DNA from: a virus
IMG/VR virus record: IMGVR_UViG_3300010885_081169
Coordinates: 1-64,000 of that record
DNA length: 64,000 nt
Strand: one strand, 5' to 3'
Below are positions 24,810 through 35,167 of the stretch, in pieces. Every line of letters starts with the position of its first letter. Position 1 is the first letter of the stretch. Position numbers and translations under genes: made by a program. The notes beneath the pieces were generated by a model. That model made no database searches and was not told where the DNA came from. It was given only the letters and a program-made list of their open reading frames with translations.

Positions 24810-26353
24810 TGCAGTTGTTGCTCACGGCAAGCGCCGACACCTACATCACAAACAAGATAATCAACAACAGCTTCAGGGCTACCGATGCTAATGTTGGCAA
24901 GGCTGGCACTCTCGACCTGTTCAAGCTCTACAACGAGTCGGAGCTATCGAGCGAAGAGAACCCCATCGAGCTCTCCAGGATACTCCTGAAGTTTGATCTA
25001 AGTTCCGTCAGAGATCTGACAGGCTCCTCGATAGACTTGAACGCTTCAAACTTTAAAGCCAGCTTAAAGCTTTTTGACGTCATTGCAGGCCAGGCGACTC
25101 CATCGAACTTCACGGTATCCGTCTTCCCTCTCTCAAACTCATTTGACGAAGGAATCGGCAGGGACATATCAGCCTTCAGCGACCTCGATGCATGCAACTT
25201 TGTTACACGCTCCTATGTCGACGGTGCCAGCGTGCTATGGCACGCCACTGGCGCAAACGCCCTGGGTCTTCTTGGATCGAATAACATCGACGTCATTGCT
25301 TCGGGAAATCTTGGAGCGGGAGTAATTCATCTCGGATCTTATCAGACTTTCGTGAACGGCAACGAGAATCTAGACATAGACATCACGACAGTCGTTTCAG
25401 CCACCCTAGCAGGTCTGATACCAGACTGCGGATTTAGGGTCTCCTTCTCTGGCTCTCAGGAGACCGACAACAAGACGAGATTTGTCAAGAGGTTCGCCTC
25501 AAGAAACTCTGCCAACAAGTTCAAGTCTCCAATCGTATCCGTCTCGTGGGACGACTCAGCGCAAGACCACAGGAACGATCTGGTGTTCAACCAGTCTGGG
25601 TCAATCTTCTTCCGCAATTTTGTCCGCGGCGCTCCCTCAAATCTAACTTCTGGATCCAGCAACTCACCCGTCACAGGAGACAACTGCCTGCTACTGAAGA
25701 TGGTGAAGAACGACCTTACGCTGTACTTCACGGGTTCGCAACACAAGCAGGGCACAAATGACACCAGGGTGACAGGATTCTACTCTGCTTCGTTTGCTGT
25801 AGACATGTTCAGCAGGAGCCGAGTCCAAGGCTCTAACAGAATTATAGACATCATGAATGCCTCAGGCAGCGACTTCATCGAGTTCGACGCATACTGGAAC
25901 TCCCTGGACGACTCTTTCACCTTCAAGAAAGAGACTCTCAGAGTCAACAAGCCGATGGCGACATCTCAGATTGGAGACCCCGCAGACCTGCAGTTCAAGA
26001 TAACAAATCTCCGGCAGAGCTACTCAAAGACCGATGACGTGAAGCTTCAAGTCTTTGTCTTTGACAAAGTCCGAGAAGACGCAGTGTTCCGCACCCCGTA
26101 TGTCAGAAAGGGAATCATCTTGTCGAGCGTATACTACCAAATCAGGCTTGCTGACTCCAACACGATAGTGATTCCCTTTGACAAGCTCAACAATAGCACC
26201 AGGCTCTCAAGCGACTCAGATGGAATGTACTTCAACATTCTCATGAAATCTCTACAGGAGGGCTACACCTACGAAGTAGAGTTTTTATGCGATGACTTCG
26301 GTATGAGCACTGTTCACAAGAGCGTAAGTGGAAGGTTCAGGGTTGGTAACTGA
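24809..26353 (+). CDS. Virion structural protein with DNRLRE-like N-terminal domain
   Basis: The 514-residue protein starts inside the gp6 stop. The first 180 residues (LLTASADTYITNKIINNSFRA, GTLDLFKLYNES, SRILLKFDLSSV, SNFTVSVFPLSNSFDEGIG) resemble DNRLRE-type beta domains known from surface-exposed extracellular proteins. The rest is beta-rich with a possible Ig-like C-terminus (YTYEVEFLCDDFGMSTV). It occupies the place of T4 gp7/gp8 but I see no sequence likeness to either. Baseplate or peripheral tail protein by context. Confidence 0.6.
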   Translation: MQLLLTASADTYITNKIINNSFRATDANVGKAGTLDLFKLYNESELSSEENPIELSRILLKFDLSSVRDLTGSSIDLNASNFKASLKLFDVIAGQATPSNFTVSVFPLSNSFDEGIGRDISAFSDLDACNFVTRSYVDGASVLWHATGANALGLLGSNNIDVIASGNLGAGVIHLGSYQTFVNGNENLDIDITTVVSATLAGLIPDCGFRVSFSGSQETDNKTRFVKRFASRNSANKFKSPIVSVSWDDSAQDHRNDLVFNQSGSIFFRNFVRGAPSNLTSGSSNSPVTGDNCLLLKMVKNDLTLYFTGSQHKQGTNDTRVTGFYSASFAVDMFSRSRVQGSNRIIDIMNASGSDFIEFDAYWNSLDDSFTFKKETLRVNKPMATSQIGDPADLQFKITNLRQSYSKTDDVKLQVFVFDKVREDAVFRTPYVRKGIILSSVYYQIRLADSNTIVIPFDKLNNSTRLSSDSDGMYFNILMKSLQEGYTYEVEFLCDDFGMSTVHKSVSGRFRVGN

Positions 26354-29300
26354 TGTCGACAGATCCATACAGCACTCAGAAGATCTTCACGCCAAGCTTC
26401 ATCAAGAAGCTCCAGAATGGAAACAGCGCCGTGGAAGGCGTGACAATGTCCCAGGTTCCAGAGATGTCGTCCGGAGGCGGCAACGGCGTGGACTTCACGG
26501 TCTTTGAAGACGGCTTCAGATCCACGCAGCAACTGCCGGTTGACTGGTCCAACTTTGCAAACCACACGTTCTTTGACTCCGCAGAGAGCAAGACTAACGT
26601 CGCGTTCGACTCGATAATCAACTACTTTCCTTTCGACTCCACGAAGTCTGAGATAAACAAGTTCATCGACGGGCTCACGGGATTTGAGAAGTGGGTCTAC
26701 GACTCCTGGCCCAAAAATATCGGGTACCTGAACTTCTCGGGCACACTAGGGAACGAGAATCCGGGCGGTGGGTACTCAGCAGGTCTCGGAACCTATGTCT
26801 CTATCGAGGACAGGGCTGGAATTCTCTACCCGACCCTCTCGAAGAACAGGTCTGGCCAGAGAGTTATCGACCCACTTGAGAAGTCATTCTCAGCTGAGAT
26901 GTATCTTGCTCCGGCAAACGTGGCCAGCAATGACAACCAGGTGATCCTCCAGAAGCTCGGGACCAACAATCACGGGTTTACGCTGGCGCTCTCGAGCTCA
27001 TCAGGGGTCGGAACAAGTCTCGTCTTCCTGGTGACCAGCGGTACGCTGGCAATGTCAGCGAGCTGTGGTATAGCAAGAGGCAGATTCAGCCACGTTGCTG
27101 CGGTGATGGAGAGAAAATACGCCACAACTCCAGCGCTGAAGCTGTATGTTGACGGTGAGCTCTTGGGGTACTCTCAGTCAGCCGTGGAGTTCTCAAAGTT
27201 CGACTTCTCAAGCGCGCCTCTGATTATCGGGTCAGGAAGCACACAGTCCCTGACATCTCTGGGAGTTCCAGCTTTCACGCCAAAGCAGACCCTGAGCGGC
27301 TCGATAGACGAGTTCAAGTTCTATCACGGGAACAGGTCCAAGACCGCTATAGTGACCAGCGCTTCTGGAACAGTGGAGCCATCGGCAGACCTCCGCCTCT
27401 ACATGAGGTTCAACGAGGGTCCTGGAACTTATGACAACAACCGCGTCGTCCTCGACTTCTCAGGCAACTCTCTCCACACTCAGATCAGCAACTACAGGAC
27501 CTCCCTCAGGACCACGTCTTCTCTTCCAGTTCCAGTTGCGACCGAAGATCCATTCTACAGTCCTGTACTATTTCCAAGCTATCCAGACCTCGTCACGCTA
27601 AACTCCACGCTGCTCACCTCTGCGTCATCTTACGACAGCAACAACCCGAACTTGATCACGAAGCTGGTTCCAGCCCACTATCTTGAAGAGTCAGCCGCGG
27701 CTCAGGGTCTTCCTGATGACGGCACCATCCTCGAGGGAAACTACGGCTATAGCATTGACTTCCCAGGCGGTGGCAAGATCTCATCTCCGCAGATTATCGC
27801 GTCCATCCTCTACATGTGGGCTAAGTTCTTCGATGAGGTCAAGCTGTTCATTGACCAGTTCGGAAAGCTGGTTCACGTGGACTACAACTCACAGGACGGA
27901 ATCTCGGACCTGATGCTGCCGTACGTCGCAAAGTACTACGGATTCCAGCTTCCGAACTCATTCTCAGCCGCCAGCATTTCACAGTTCCTTGAGGGTCGAG
28001 ACCTCACGACCAATGCCTCGTCAGCCACCCTGTCGTTGACTCAGATTCAATCTACGATCTGGAGGCGTATTCTTACAAACATGAGCGAAATCATCCGCTC
28101 GAAGGGAACTGTGCACTCTATCAAGGCAATCATGAGGGCGGCAGGCATAAATCCCGACAACAGCTTCAGCTTCAGGGAATTTGGTGGCAGTCGACTGCTC
28201 ACCACCGACTCGCAGCGCTCAAAGGTCTCAGAGGTCTCCACCATGCTGGCGCTCACTTCGAGCGCTGCGGTGGTCATCTCACCGTTCCTGTCCGGCTCGA
28301 GGACAGAGCCTGGATATCCATTTGTCGCAGGGAACAGCTCGGACGGATTATTCACCTCCGCCAGCTGGACCTACGAGGCCCACTACCACTTCAGTGGTCT
28401 ATCGACGGTCCAACCCGCGACCATGAGCCTCGCCAGAATCTACACCACGGGATCTTCTGCACCTGCCAGCACAAGGGCGCTGGTCGCAAACTTGGTCGCA
28501 TTTGGAACGGGCTCGACCAGAGATGACCTCCCATCCCTGTCGCTCTATCTCGCCCCAACAAGCACGGGCCAGTTCACAGAGATCAAGGTCTATGATGTCA
28601 ATCTGTTTGACAATGACAAGTGGTACGTCTCCTTCGGCAGGAACATCGGAGATGCGACGGAGACATTTCCGACGTCATCTTACTTCCTGAGAGTTGGCAA
28701 GCAGGAGTTTGGCGACCTCACAGTGTTCAAGGAGGAGAGCCAGCTGTTCTTCGACTCTCCGACATCGAACGTGTTCTCCAACAAGAGCTCGACACGGAAC
28801 TCGAGCGGTTCGTTCTTTGAGATCGGAAATGCCACAGTCACCTCTGCGGGATCTGGCGGCTTCTTGAATGACACCACGGTAGCGACCTCAAGCCTTACGA
28901 GGACATCAAAATTCACGGGTAAGGTCGGTCACATAAGATTCTGGTCAAGGGATCTCACCACCGCCGAGTCGATGGAGCACGCCAGGAACTTCAAGTCGCT
29001 CGGTTCGGATGACCCGCTGCTGAATTACAACTTCCGGACAAAGGACTCTGGATCATTTGAACGCCTGAGGATAGACGCCAGCACTGACCAGCTCACCACG
29101 GGCTCTGATTCCCTTGGAAAGCTTGACATCTTCGACTTCTCTCAGAACTCTCTGCACCTCTCGGCATCAGGCCTGGGTGGAAACACCAATGTCGTGGTAC
29201 CTGCGCAGTTCAACTTCACAATCCTGAACCCACAGTTCGACGAGAGGACTGCTGACAACAAGATCCGAGTGCGTGGATTCGATGAGCAGGTCAACATAGA

Positions 29301-29787
29301 TGAGTTCAATGCCCTCAAGGCTCCAGTCCGCTCGATTCCGATCTACGAGCCGGTCACTGATGACAACAGGTTCTCAATCGAGATCTCATCGGTGCGGGCC
29401 CTGAACGAGGACATGATCAACATCATCTCTGCGCTGGACTACTTCGACAATGCGATTGGTGCCCCTGAGCTACAGTTCTCGCTGGGATATCCTGAGCTCC
29501 AGAGACTCAGGGAGGTGTACTTCAAACGCCTGACTGGGAGGGTCAACTACAAGAACCTGCTGGAGTTCTACAAGTGGTTCGATGATTCACTGGCTGGAAT
29601 GATCGAGGCGCTCCTTCCGAGAAACACCAGGTTCCTCGGGATCAACTACGTTATCGAGTCCCACATGATGGAGCGCACAAAGCTGCGTTACGCCCAGGAG
29701 GATATTTACATGGGCGAGAATGACCGGCGTGGGATTGGATCCAACATCTTTCTACAGCAGATCGTAGGATCGCTCAAGAGGTTCTGA
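26353..29787 (+). CDS. Large baseplate/tail protein with two LamG-like domains
   Basis: This 1144-residue protein contains two concanavalin A/LamG-like domains: residues about 170-340 (FSAEMYLAPANV, ALKLYVDGELLGYSQS, GSIDEFKFYHGNRS) and about 660-870 (ASWTYEAHYHF, KWYVSFGRNIGD, GKVGHIRFWSRDLTTAESM). Between them lies a helical region (YMWAKFFDEVKLFIDQFGKLVH, FLEGRDLTTN, WRRILTNMSEIIRSKGTVHSIKAIMRAAGI) similar in style to phage tail protein I and gp7-like wedge proteins. The length matches T4 gp7 (1032) and the gene order agrees, but the likeness is weak. It is probably a wedge protein whose surface is decorated by lectin-like domains. Confidence 0.62.
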   Translation: MSTDPYSTQKIFTPSFIKKLQNGNSAVEGVTMSQVPEMSSGGGNGVDFTVFEDGFRSTQQLPVDWSNFANHTFFDSAESKTNVAFDSIINYFPFDSTKSEINKFIDGLTGFEKWVYDSWPKNIGYLNFSGTLGNENPGGGYSAGLGTYVSIEDRAGILYPTLSKNRSGQRVIDPLEKSFSAEMYLAPANVASNDNQVILQKLGTNNHGFTLALSSSSGVGTSLVFLVTSGTLAMSASCGIARGRFSHVAAVMERKYATTPALKLYVDGELLGYSQSAVEFSKFDFSSAPLIIGSGSTQSLTSLGVPAFTPKQTLSGSIDEFKFYHGNRSKTAIVTSASGTVEPSADLRLYMRFNEGPGTYDNNRVVLDFSGNSLHTQISNYRTSLRTTSSLPVPVATEDPFYSPVLFPSYPDLVTLNSTLLTSASSYDSNNPNLITKLVPAHYLEESAAAQGLPDDGTILEGNYGYSIDFPGGGKISSPQIIASILYMWAKFFDEVKLFIDQFGKLVHVDYNSQDGISDLMLPYVAKYYGFQLPNSFSAASISQFLEGRDLTTNASSATLSLTQIQSTIWRRILTNMSEIIRSKGTVHSIKAIMRAAGINPDNSFSFREFGGSRLLTTDSQRSKVSEVSTMLALTSSAAVVISPFLSGSRTEPGYPFVAGNSSDGLFTSASWTYEAHYHFSGLSTVQPATMSLARIYTTGSSAPASTRALVANLVAFGTGSTRDDLPSLSLYLAPTSTGQFTEIKVYDVNLFDNDKWYVSFGRNIGDATETFPTSSYFLRVGKQEFGDLTVFKEESQLFFDSPTSNVFSNKSSTRNSSGSFFEIGNATVTSAGSGGFLNDTTVATSSLTRTSKFTGKVGHIRFWSRDLTTAESMEHARNFKSLGSDDPLLNYNFRTKDSGSFERLRIDASTDQLTTGSDSLGKLDIFDFSQNSLHLSASGLGGNTNVVVPAQFNFTILNPQFDERTADNKIRVRGFDEQVNIDEFNALKAPVRSIPIYEPVTDDNRFSIEISSVRALNEDMINIISALDYFDNAIGAPELQFSLGYPELQRLREVYFKRLTGRVNYKNLLEFYKWFDDSLAGMIEALLPRNTRFLGINYVIESHMMERTKLRYAQEDIYMGENDRRGIGSNIFLQQIVGSLKRF

Positions 29788-30698
29788 TGTCAACCACGGT
29801 GACTCCATCATTCACGGGATCCATATCAGCAACCCTTCAGGGGACTGACGTCAAGGACTATCGCACCTTCGGCTCGTCCCTGTTGCCGCTGATTGGGCGC
29901 TCTGACAGGGACGTGACATATGTCTCGAGCTCAGATGGAGTGCTCAAGTACGACACATCCAAGGGATTCTTTGATGACTCCCTGCGATTCCCCATCGAGA
30001 AGCTCGGCACGATAAGCGATGACACCAGCAAGGTGATCAAGGCTCCGAACTACGAGCTCGAGGACACGACTTACGGAATCACTCGCAATTTTAGGGCGAC
30101 CTCTCCATACCTCGAGATGGGTGTCCTGTCCGCAAAGCAGTACATCACTGAGAAGAGGCCAACCTACGAGTACCCGATAGTCCTTGACCATCCGAACGCG
30201 ATAGATCCCCTTGACATGAATGGCGTGATCGAGCCGCTGACCATCAGGAGCGTCGCGATCAGGAGTTCCCTGTTCCTCGGAAATGAGCAGGATCCAGAGC
30301 CCCATGCGACCCGCGGCGGGATCTCGGGACCCTATGGAATGTCGGCTCTCGGCAGGGCGTATGTGATGTCGAGCTTCTATGAGCCAGGCAATGACGCCAG
30401 CCTCGAGGCGTTCAAAGAGTGCATGGGCACAGACGACGAGGTGTTACTGTACGGAAAGCCTGTGTATACTACTGATGAACACTTTGGCAATCCCGCATTC
30501 ACAGACTCTGATGATGCTGAAGCCAGGGTCGCCACACTTGAGGATTCTGTGATGAAGAGCAAGATCACTTCACTTAGCCTGTCAGGAAGCAATGTCACCC
30601 AGACAAGCTTCACGGCACGGACCACTGGCTGCGGTTTTGTCTATGACAATTGCCTGGTCGGCACTGACTCCATCACGTTCGGAGGGCTGCTCAAGTGA
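29787..30698 (+). CDS. Virion structural protein, unknown
   Basis: The 303-residue beta-rich protein is Ser/Thr/Gly/Asp-rich and has no recognised domain. The N-terminus TVTPSFTGSISATLQGTDVKDYRTFG resembles a short docking region; ERPTYEYPIVLDHPNAIDPLDMNGVIEPLTIRS sits in the middle. It overlaps both neighbours (ATG within stop regions). In the baseplate block by context; a partner of the following 1041-residue protein is plausible. Confidence 0.55.
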   Translation: MSTTVTPSFTGSISATLQGTDVKDYRTFGSSLLPLIGRSDRDVTYVSSSDGVLKYDTSKGFFDDSLRFPIEKLGTISDDTSKVIKAPNYELEDTTYGITRNFRATSPYLEMGVLSAKQYITEKRPTYEYPIVLDHPNAIDPLDMNGVIEPLTIRSVAIRSSLFLGNEQDPEPHATRGGISGPYGMSALGRAYVMSSFYEPGNDASLEAFKECMGTDDEVLLYGKPVYTTDEHFGNPAFTDSDDAEARVATLEDSVMKSKITSLSLSGSNVTQTSFTARTTGCGFVYDNCLVGTDSITFGGLLK

Positions 30699-33600
30699 AG
30701 ATAGACTCAAGAACTAACTTCTCTGGAAGTGGTGTGATCTCTGCCAGCCCCAGGAACATCTTGGCTGACAGGGATAGCAGATCAGAGTACCCCGTAATCC
30801 AGCTGCCAGGAGACCAGAATCGCCTTGGTTCCCGTACGTGGTGTTTCGACGACACGAACGTCAGGGTCTTCCAGACTGGAAGCAGGCCACTTACTGTCTC
30901 TTATCCATCGGCTATACCCACCGAGAGCCCATATGGGCTTCGAAAAAGCGCAGTTACGACCCCAAACTCAGGCTCTACAATCACGGTCTACGGTGGTTTT
31001 GGTAGCTCTGTGTATGCGGAGTTCGATCCGTACCAAGACTCCAACAGGCCATCTCCAAATCTGGCGCCATTCACGGAGCAGAATATCGACAGTGTTGGAG
31101 AGAAAGACGTCATCAAGATTGATATGAGATTCTCAGGTAGTGTAAACCGGTTCTCTAGAGCCCTGACAACTGGCGTTCCAGGGTACAAAAGAGAGACCTC
31201 AAATGGCGTCTTCTACTACAACAGCAAGAATGGTTATGAGTTTGACATCGTGGGTCCAAGAGATCCGGTCACGGGATTTCGCTACTACAGGCCGGCAAAT
31301 CACACCAACGCCACATACACGGCTCCGAACGGCTACCAGAGGCTGACTAGTCCAATCACCACTCGCGCCACGATGTTCCATGAGATGTCGATGGACGCAG
31401 TGTCTCTTCTGTCACAGCTTGGAACTGGGGGAGATGATGTGATCAATTCCTACTTCACAAGCTCGTTCGCCTCAGTGGGACAGCCCTCTAACGTCTTCGG
31501 TGGTCCATCAAATTTTAGGTTCTATGCTACTTCTAGCAACCTCATAAAGATGAGCGACTACATCAATGCTGCGTTCGAGGTGGAGAGCATAGAGATTCGA
31601 GTTACAGGAAGCCTGAACAAGATTTTCGATGGCCAGTTCACCGGTGGTTATCCATTCGACGCTTACACTTTCTTCCTGATACGCCAAGACGGACCCAACG
31701 CCAATGTCGCCACCGCAAAGAACGTCTCATCAAGTTATAGGGAGCTGGTCTCATACAGCACCCTGCTTGCCTGGAACAAGAACAACTACTTCAGTGGTAG
31801 CTTTGCAGACTCAGTAGGAACAAGAAATCTCAAGATACGCTACACTGCAAGTCTAGATTACTTCATAAACAAAGACAATTTTGCTTTCTCGCACGAGTGG
31901 GGACAAGATGGACAGACCGCAATAGGGACTAGCTCGATAGGTTTTGACTGTACCTTAGACCTGACTCCAAAGATTGCACCTGCAAATATCCACCAGGTAT
32001 CAGTTGGATATCTCGATAGAGGTGGTTGGTGGGGAGGTGGATCTTCTAATCTCCCACAGCCAGTTTTGTTAGCCACTCCGGGAGTCACATATGACTATTC
32101 CTGCGAGGGAGTGGATCCGACAGGAAAATCGATACCACTGGTGACGCAGGAAGTAACTGCAACCACTGCAAGAAACCCATTTGATACTGTCACTCTGGCT
32201 GCCAGGCCATCCGCAAGAACCAAATTTCCATTCAGCGGTAGAAAGCCAGGAGTGCTCAGTGTCAAGACTCCTGGAGACTTCCAAATCTACAACCAGAGCG
32301 CCGAAGTTGTCAAAACGTCTTACTTGCTCCTGCCAACAGATAACCTGATCTTTGGAATCAACGTCAACAATACGGCGCCAGACTTCTATACCACTGACCC
32401 AGAAGTATATCCGCAGTACTCTTTCTCAACGGGATCTTACCTGAGCTTGCCTCCGCAGATAACGAGCCTGGTCATAAAAGGAAGGTATGTCAAGGACGGA
32501 GAAAAGTACCACACATCTCTCCCTCAGACTCTTAATACTCCAGCCGTGCATGAGTCTCTGCACTATCTGAACCCTGTCCTAGATCAGCACGAGGTGGCTA
32601 GCATCAATGAGTACACGGGATCGGTCCGCTCTAGCTGGATCACTGGATCCATGACAGTTCCAAGGACTGGCTGGCCAAGATCTGGTTCTTCTGAGCTGAT
32701 TGAGGGTGATAACACTATCAGAAAAGTCTTTGGAAGTGTGATCGATGGAACTGCAGGGGATATGGCTAGCTTGCAGAGAAACATCAGGATCGTTGATGCC
32801 GCAGAGCGTTATTATGACAGCTTTGTTCCAGATCCCGTGGAAATGTGGAGAGCCACTGGCTACACTCCGATCTTGGTTGGATCTGGCACCAGCCAGAGCC
32901 TAAAAGATGGCTTGTATCTGCTCAAGATCACGCCATTTAGCACAAACGGCAGCGGTGGAGGTAGCACATATGAGATTTTCTTTGGAAATGCGACCGGAGG
33001 AACAAAGTACATCAATGACAGCTGGCTCCACAAGTACCCCTTCTCAAGCGAGTTTGCAGGCCTCCAGCGCAGGCAGAGAAAACTGACATACTCTATTGTC
33101 TATGAGCTAGACAGGGGATTAGTAAATCAAGATATCGGTTTCTTGACTTCAAGCGGGTACACTGACGTCTTGAGCTATTTCTCTTATCCTCAGCGCAATT
33201 CAAATGTCTTGAGTGGTATCAGAAGAACTTCGCTAGACACTTCTTCTACGGCTTATGCATCGATTGTCGGTGGTCTTAAGCAACTACCCGCAGAAGTTTC
33301 TAACAGGATCCTGTTTGGAATCGGAGATGGTCCCTATGGCATCCATCTTCCGGCAGAAAGAACAAGATTTATGGCAACTCTTGCAAATGTGACCCTTCCC
33401 CTCGTCACACTCCAGAAGCCAGTCGGATTTAAGTACGGGTTGATCAACGCAAATCCGATGCCAACCAGCGCTGTCTTTAGAGCAACCCACTATGGACATC
33501 TCAGAGACATGCTTGAGCAGAGACAGTACGCCGCGATAACTCTGGAGAGTATACAAGAAAAGTCTCAGATCTTTCCAGCCACCAACAGCAAATCTGCTAG

Positions 33601-33820
33601 GATCAAAAAGGCGACCAGGCCAAAGACTGAATCTCCAACCAAGTTCCCTATCGAGATCAAGTTCAGGACTCCAGTGCACGAGAATCCGACCCTTCTTGGC
33701 TCCAGCAAAGATCCAATGTCCACCCAGTCCTGCAACTTGAGCATCTATGCCACGTCTTCGCTCCCATACTTTGATGATGAAGTCGTGAGGAACAGGACAT
33801 ATCCATCTGGCACGATCTAG
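30695..33820 (+). CDS. Large virion structural protein, unknown
   Basis: The 1041-residue protein starts at GTG with a GTGA overlap. It is beta-rich throughout, with a Gly/Ser-rich segment (STNGSGGGSTYEIFFGNATGG) near 750-770, a basic KSARIKKATRPKTES linker near 965-980 and NPTLLGSSKDP near the end. No LamG or FN3 motif is clear. Possibly a tail-side or fibre-connector protein. It ends 46 bp before the next gene. Confidence 0.55.
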   Translation: MKIDSRTNFSGSGVISASPRNILADRDSRSEYPVIQLPGDQNRLGSRTWCFDDTNVRVFQTGSRPLTVSYPSAIPTESPYGLRKSAVTTPNSGSTITVYGGFGSSVYAEFDPYQDSNRPSPNLAPFTEQNIDSVGEKDVIKIDMRFSGSVNRFSRALTTGVPGYKRETSNGVFYYNSKNGYEFDIVGPRDPVTGFRYYRPANHTNATYTAPNGYQRLTSPITTRATMFHEMSMDAVSLLSQLGTGGDDVINSYFTSSFASVGQPSNVFGGPSNFRFYATSSNLIKMSDYINAAFEVESIEIRVTGSLNKIFDGQFTGGYPFDAYTFFLIRQDGPNANVATAKNVSSSYRELVSYSTLLAWNKNNYFSGSFADSVGTRNLKIRYTASLDYFINKDNFAFSHEWGQDGQTAIGTSSIGFDCTLDLTPKIAPANIHQVSVGYLDRGGWWGGGSSNLPQPVLLATPGVTYDYSCEGVDPTGKSIPLVTQEVTATTARNPFDTVTLAARPSARTKFPFSGRKPGVLSVKTPGDFQIYNQSAEVVKTSYLLLPTDNLIFGINVNNTAPDFYTTDPEVYPQYSFSTGSYLSLPPQITSLVIKGRYVKDGEKYHTSLPQTLNTPAVHESLHYLNPVLDQHEVASINEYTGSVRSSWITGSMTVPRTGWPRSGSSELIEGDNTIRKVFGSVIDGTAGDMASLQRNIRIVDAAERYYDSFVPDPVEMWRATGYTPILVGSGTSQSLKDGLYLLKITPFSTNGSGGGSTYEIFFGNATGGTKYINDSWLHKYPFSSEFAGLQRRQRKLTYSIVYELDRGLVNQDIGFLTSSGYTDVLSYFSYPQRNSNVLSGIRRTSLDTSSTAYASIVGGLKQLPAEVSNRILFGIGDGPYGIHLPAERTRFMATLANVTLPLVTLQKPVGFKYGLINANPMPTSAVFRATHYGHLRDMLEQRQYAAITLESIQEKSQIFPATNSKSARIKKATRPKTESPTKFPIEIKFRTPVHENPTLLGSSKDPMSTQSCNLSIYATSSLPYFDDEVVRNRTYPSGTI

Positions 33821-33866
33821 CGCCTATCATCTGATCTCCCGTGTGTAAGATTGCACAGGAGAAAGC

Positions 33867-34226
33867 ATGATACCCCAATCTGTTCTAGAGACAAAGAGAG
33901 AAGCCTCCAGCAAGTTGGCTGGAGAGTTTGAGGTCGCAGAGAAGCACACCCTGCCTCACCTCGAGTCAGTCATCCTCACGATGCAAGAACGCCTGCAGAC
34001 AGTGAATGGAGCGCCCGACTATGAGGCGGCTTGCACCATACTACTGAAGTCGTTTGAGGTCATCCGGGACCAGATTGTCCAGATACCAGTGAAGCTCCGA
34101 TCGGCTGGCGACATAGAGCGTGGAAAGGTTCTGGCCTATGACGAGGTCCTCGAGTCCCTGGAGACTGAGGACTCTAAGGATTTCGAGCAGATCGCAAGCA
34201 AGTTTGAGGGACAGTCTGCCACTTGA
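33867..34226 (+). CDS. Small helical protein of unknown function
   Basis: The 119-residue, highly charged, alpha-helical protein (TKREASSKLAGEFEVAEKHTL, LTMQERLQTV, AACTILLKSFEVIRDQIVQI, RGKVLAYDEVLESLETED) may be a coiled coil or chaperone. AGGAG lies 6 bp before the ATG. It sits alone between large virion genes with short gaps on both sides. Confidence 0.6.
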   Translation: MIPQSVLETKREASSKLAGEFEVAEKHTLPHLESVILTMQERLQTVNGAPDYEAACTILLKSFEVIRDQIVQIPVKLRSAGDIERGKVLAYDEVLESLETEDSKDFEQIASKFEGQSAT

Positions 34227-34264
34227 AAACTTTGAGTGTCTCATACTTAGAGTGAGGGAATGAA

Positions 34265-35167
34265 TTGGCTGGCATCCTCGACAACAAGTCAAGAGTAGTA
34301 GACGCGATCATCACCCGAGAGGGCAGAAGACAGATTGCGTCTGGTATGCTGCGCGCGAACTTCATAAGCTTCACTGATCGAAACGTGGTGTACTCCAAGG
34401 ATTCAGACGGGTACTTGGAGGACCCGGGCTTGAGCATCTACTTTGAAGCCTCGTCCAACAATGACGACTCGATCATTCCAGAGACCAGTTTTGATGGAGA
34501 CATGCTCCCGTTCAGCACCAATGACTTTGAGACGACAAACGGAAGAGTTCCAGGTCATAGTCTAACTGGAAGCGTCCAAGTGTACGAGAGCATATCAAGC
34601 TCTTCAATAGACAGCTTCAGAAGGCAGATGATCATTGGATCTCGAGACACGCTAAGGGTCCAGCTGGACTACGGATTCCGAGTGGGGGTGGACAACACGG
34701 AGTTCTACATCACAGATAGCCTCGTCTCACAGTCGAATGGAATTTCTCGAGCTTACGTCGATGATATCGAGTGCGTGTTCCAAGACTACAGGTTCGGGAA
34801 CTTTGACAACTATAAGTTCATGCCGCCTCTCGATAGACCCATCGATGAGTCTATCGCCCCAAAGCAGATGGCAACCTATACACAGATCAACGAGAATCCA
34901 CTAGACACTTTGGAAGAGCTCCAGCAATACCTTGCTGGCAAGCAGATCTCAGAGATAAGATTCACCAACACAAGTGACAGCAACAACTTGGTCTCGCAGG
35001 TGTTTGAGCATGGGACAAACGGCGTGATGAAGCTTTCCGTCGTAGATGGTGGCCAGTTCGAAGGCTCAGATGGGAAGTTCCAGCATGTGTTCTTCGCTGG
35101 AAAGCTATACAGGGACACGGCTCAGAACTTGAACTTTGTCAACATTTTCACCATGGTGTTTGAGTAA
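34265..35167 (+). CDS. Virion protein, paralogue of the gene at 43114
   Basis: The 300-residue protein opens AGILDNKSRVVDAIITREGRRQIASG, a pattern also found at the N-terminus of the gene at 43114 (GFLDHSTNNIIIDAVLTDRGRQLLAR). The shared core is a short hydrophobic strand, TxxGR and a basic/helical turn, also seen in structural proteins of large marine phages. The start is TTG: the nearby ATG at 34260 is out of frame and stops early, and AGGGA at 34255-34259 suits the TTG. Downstream residues are beta-rich with a helical LDTLEELQQYLAGKQI. Role in the virion unknown. Confidence 0.6.
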   Translation: MAGILDNKSRVVDAIITREGRRQIASGMLRANFISFTDRNVVYSKDSDGYLEDPGLSIYFEASSNNDDSIIPETSFDGDMLPFSTNDFETTNGRVPGHSLTGSVQVYESISSSSIDSFRRQMIIGSRDTLRVQLDYGFRVGVDNTEFYITDSLVSQSNGISRAYVDDIECVFQDYRFGNFDNYKFMPPLDRPIDESIAPKQMATYTQINENPLDTLEELQQYLAGKQISEIRFTNTSDSNNLVSQVFEHGTNGVMKLSVVDGGQFEGSDGKFQHVFFAGKLYRDTAQNLNFVNIFTMVFE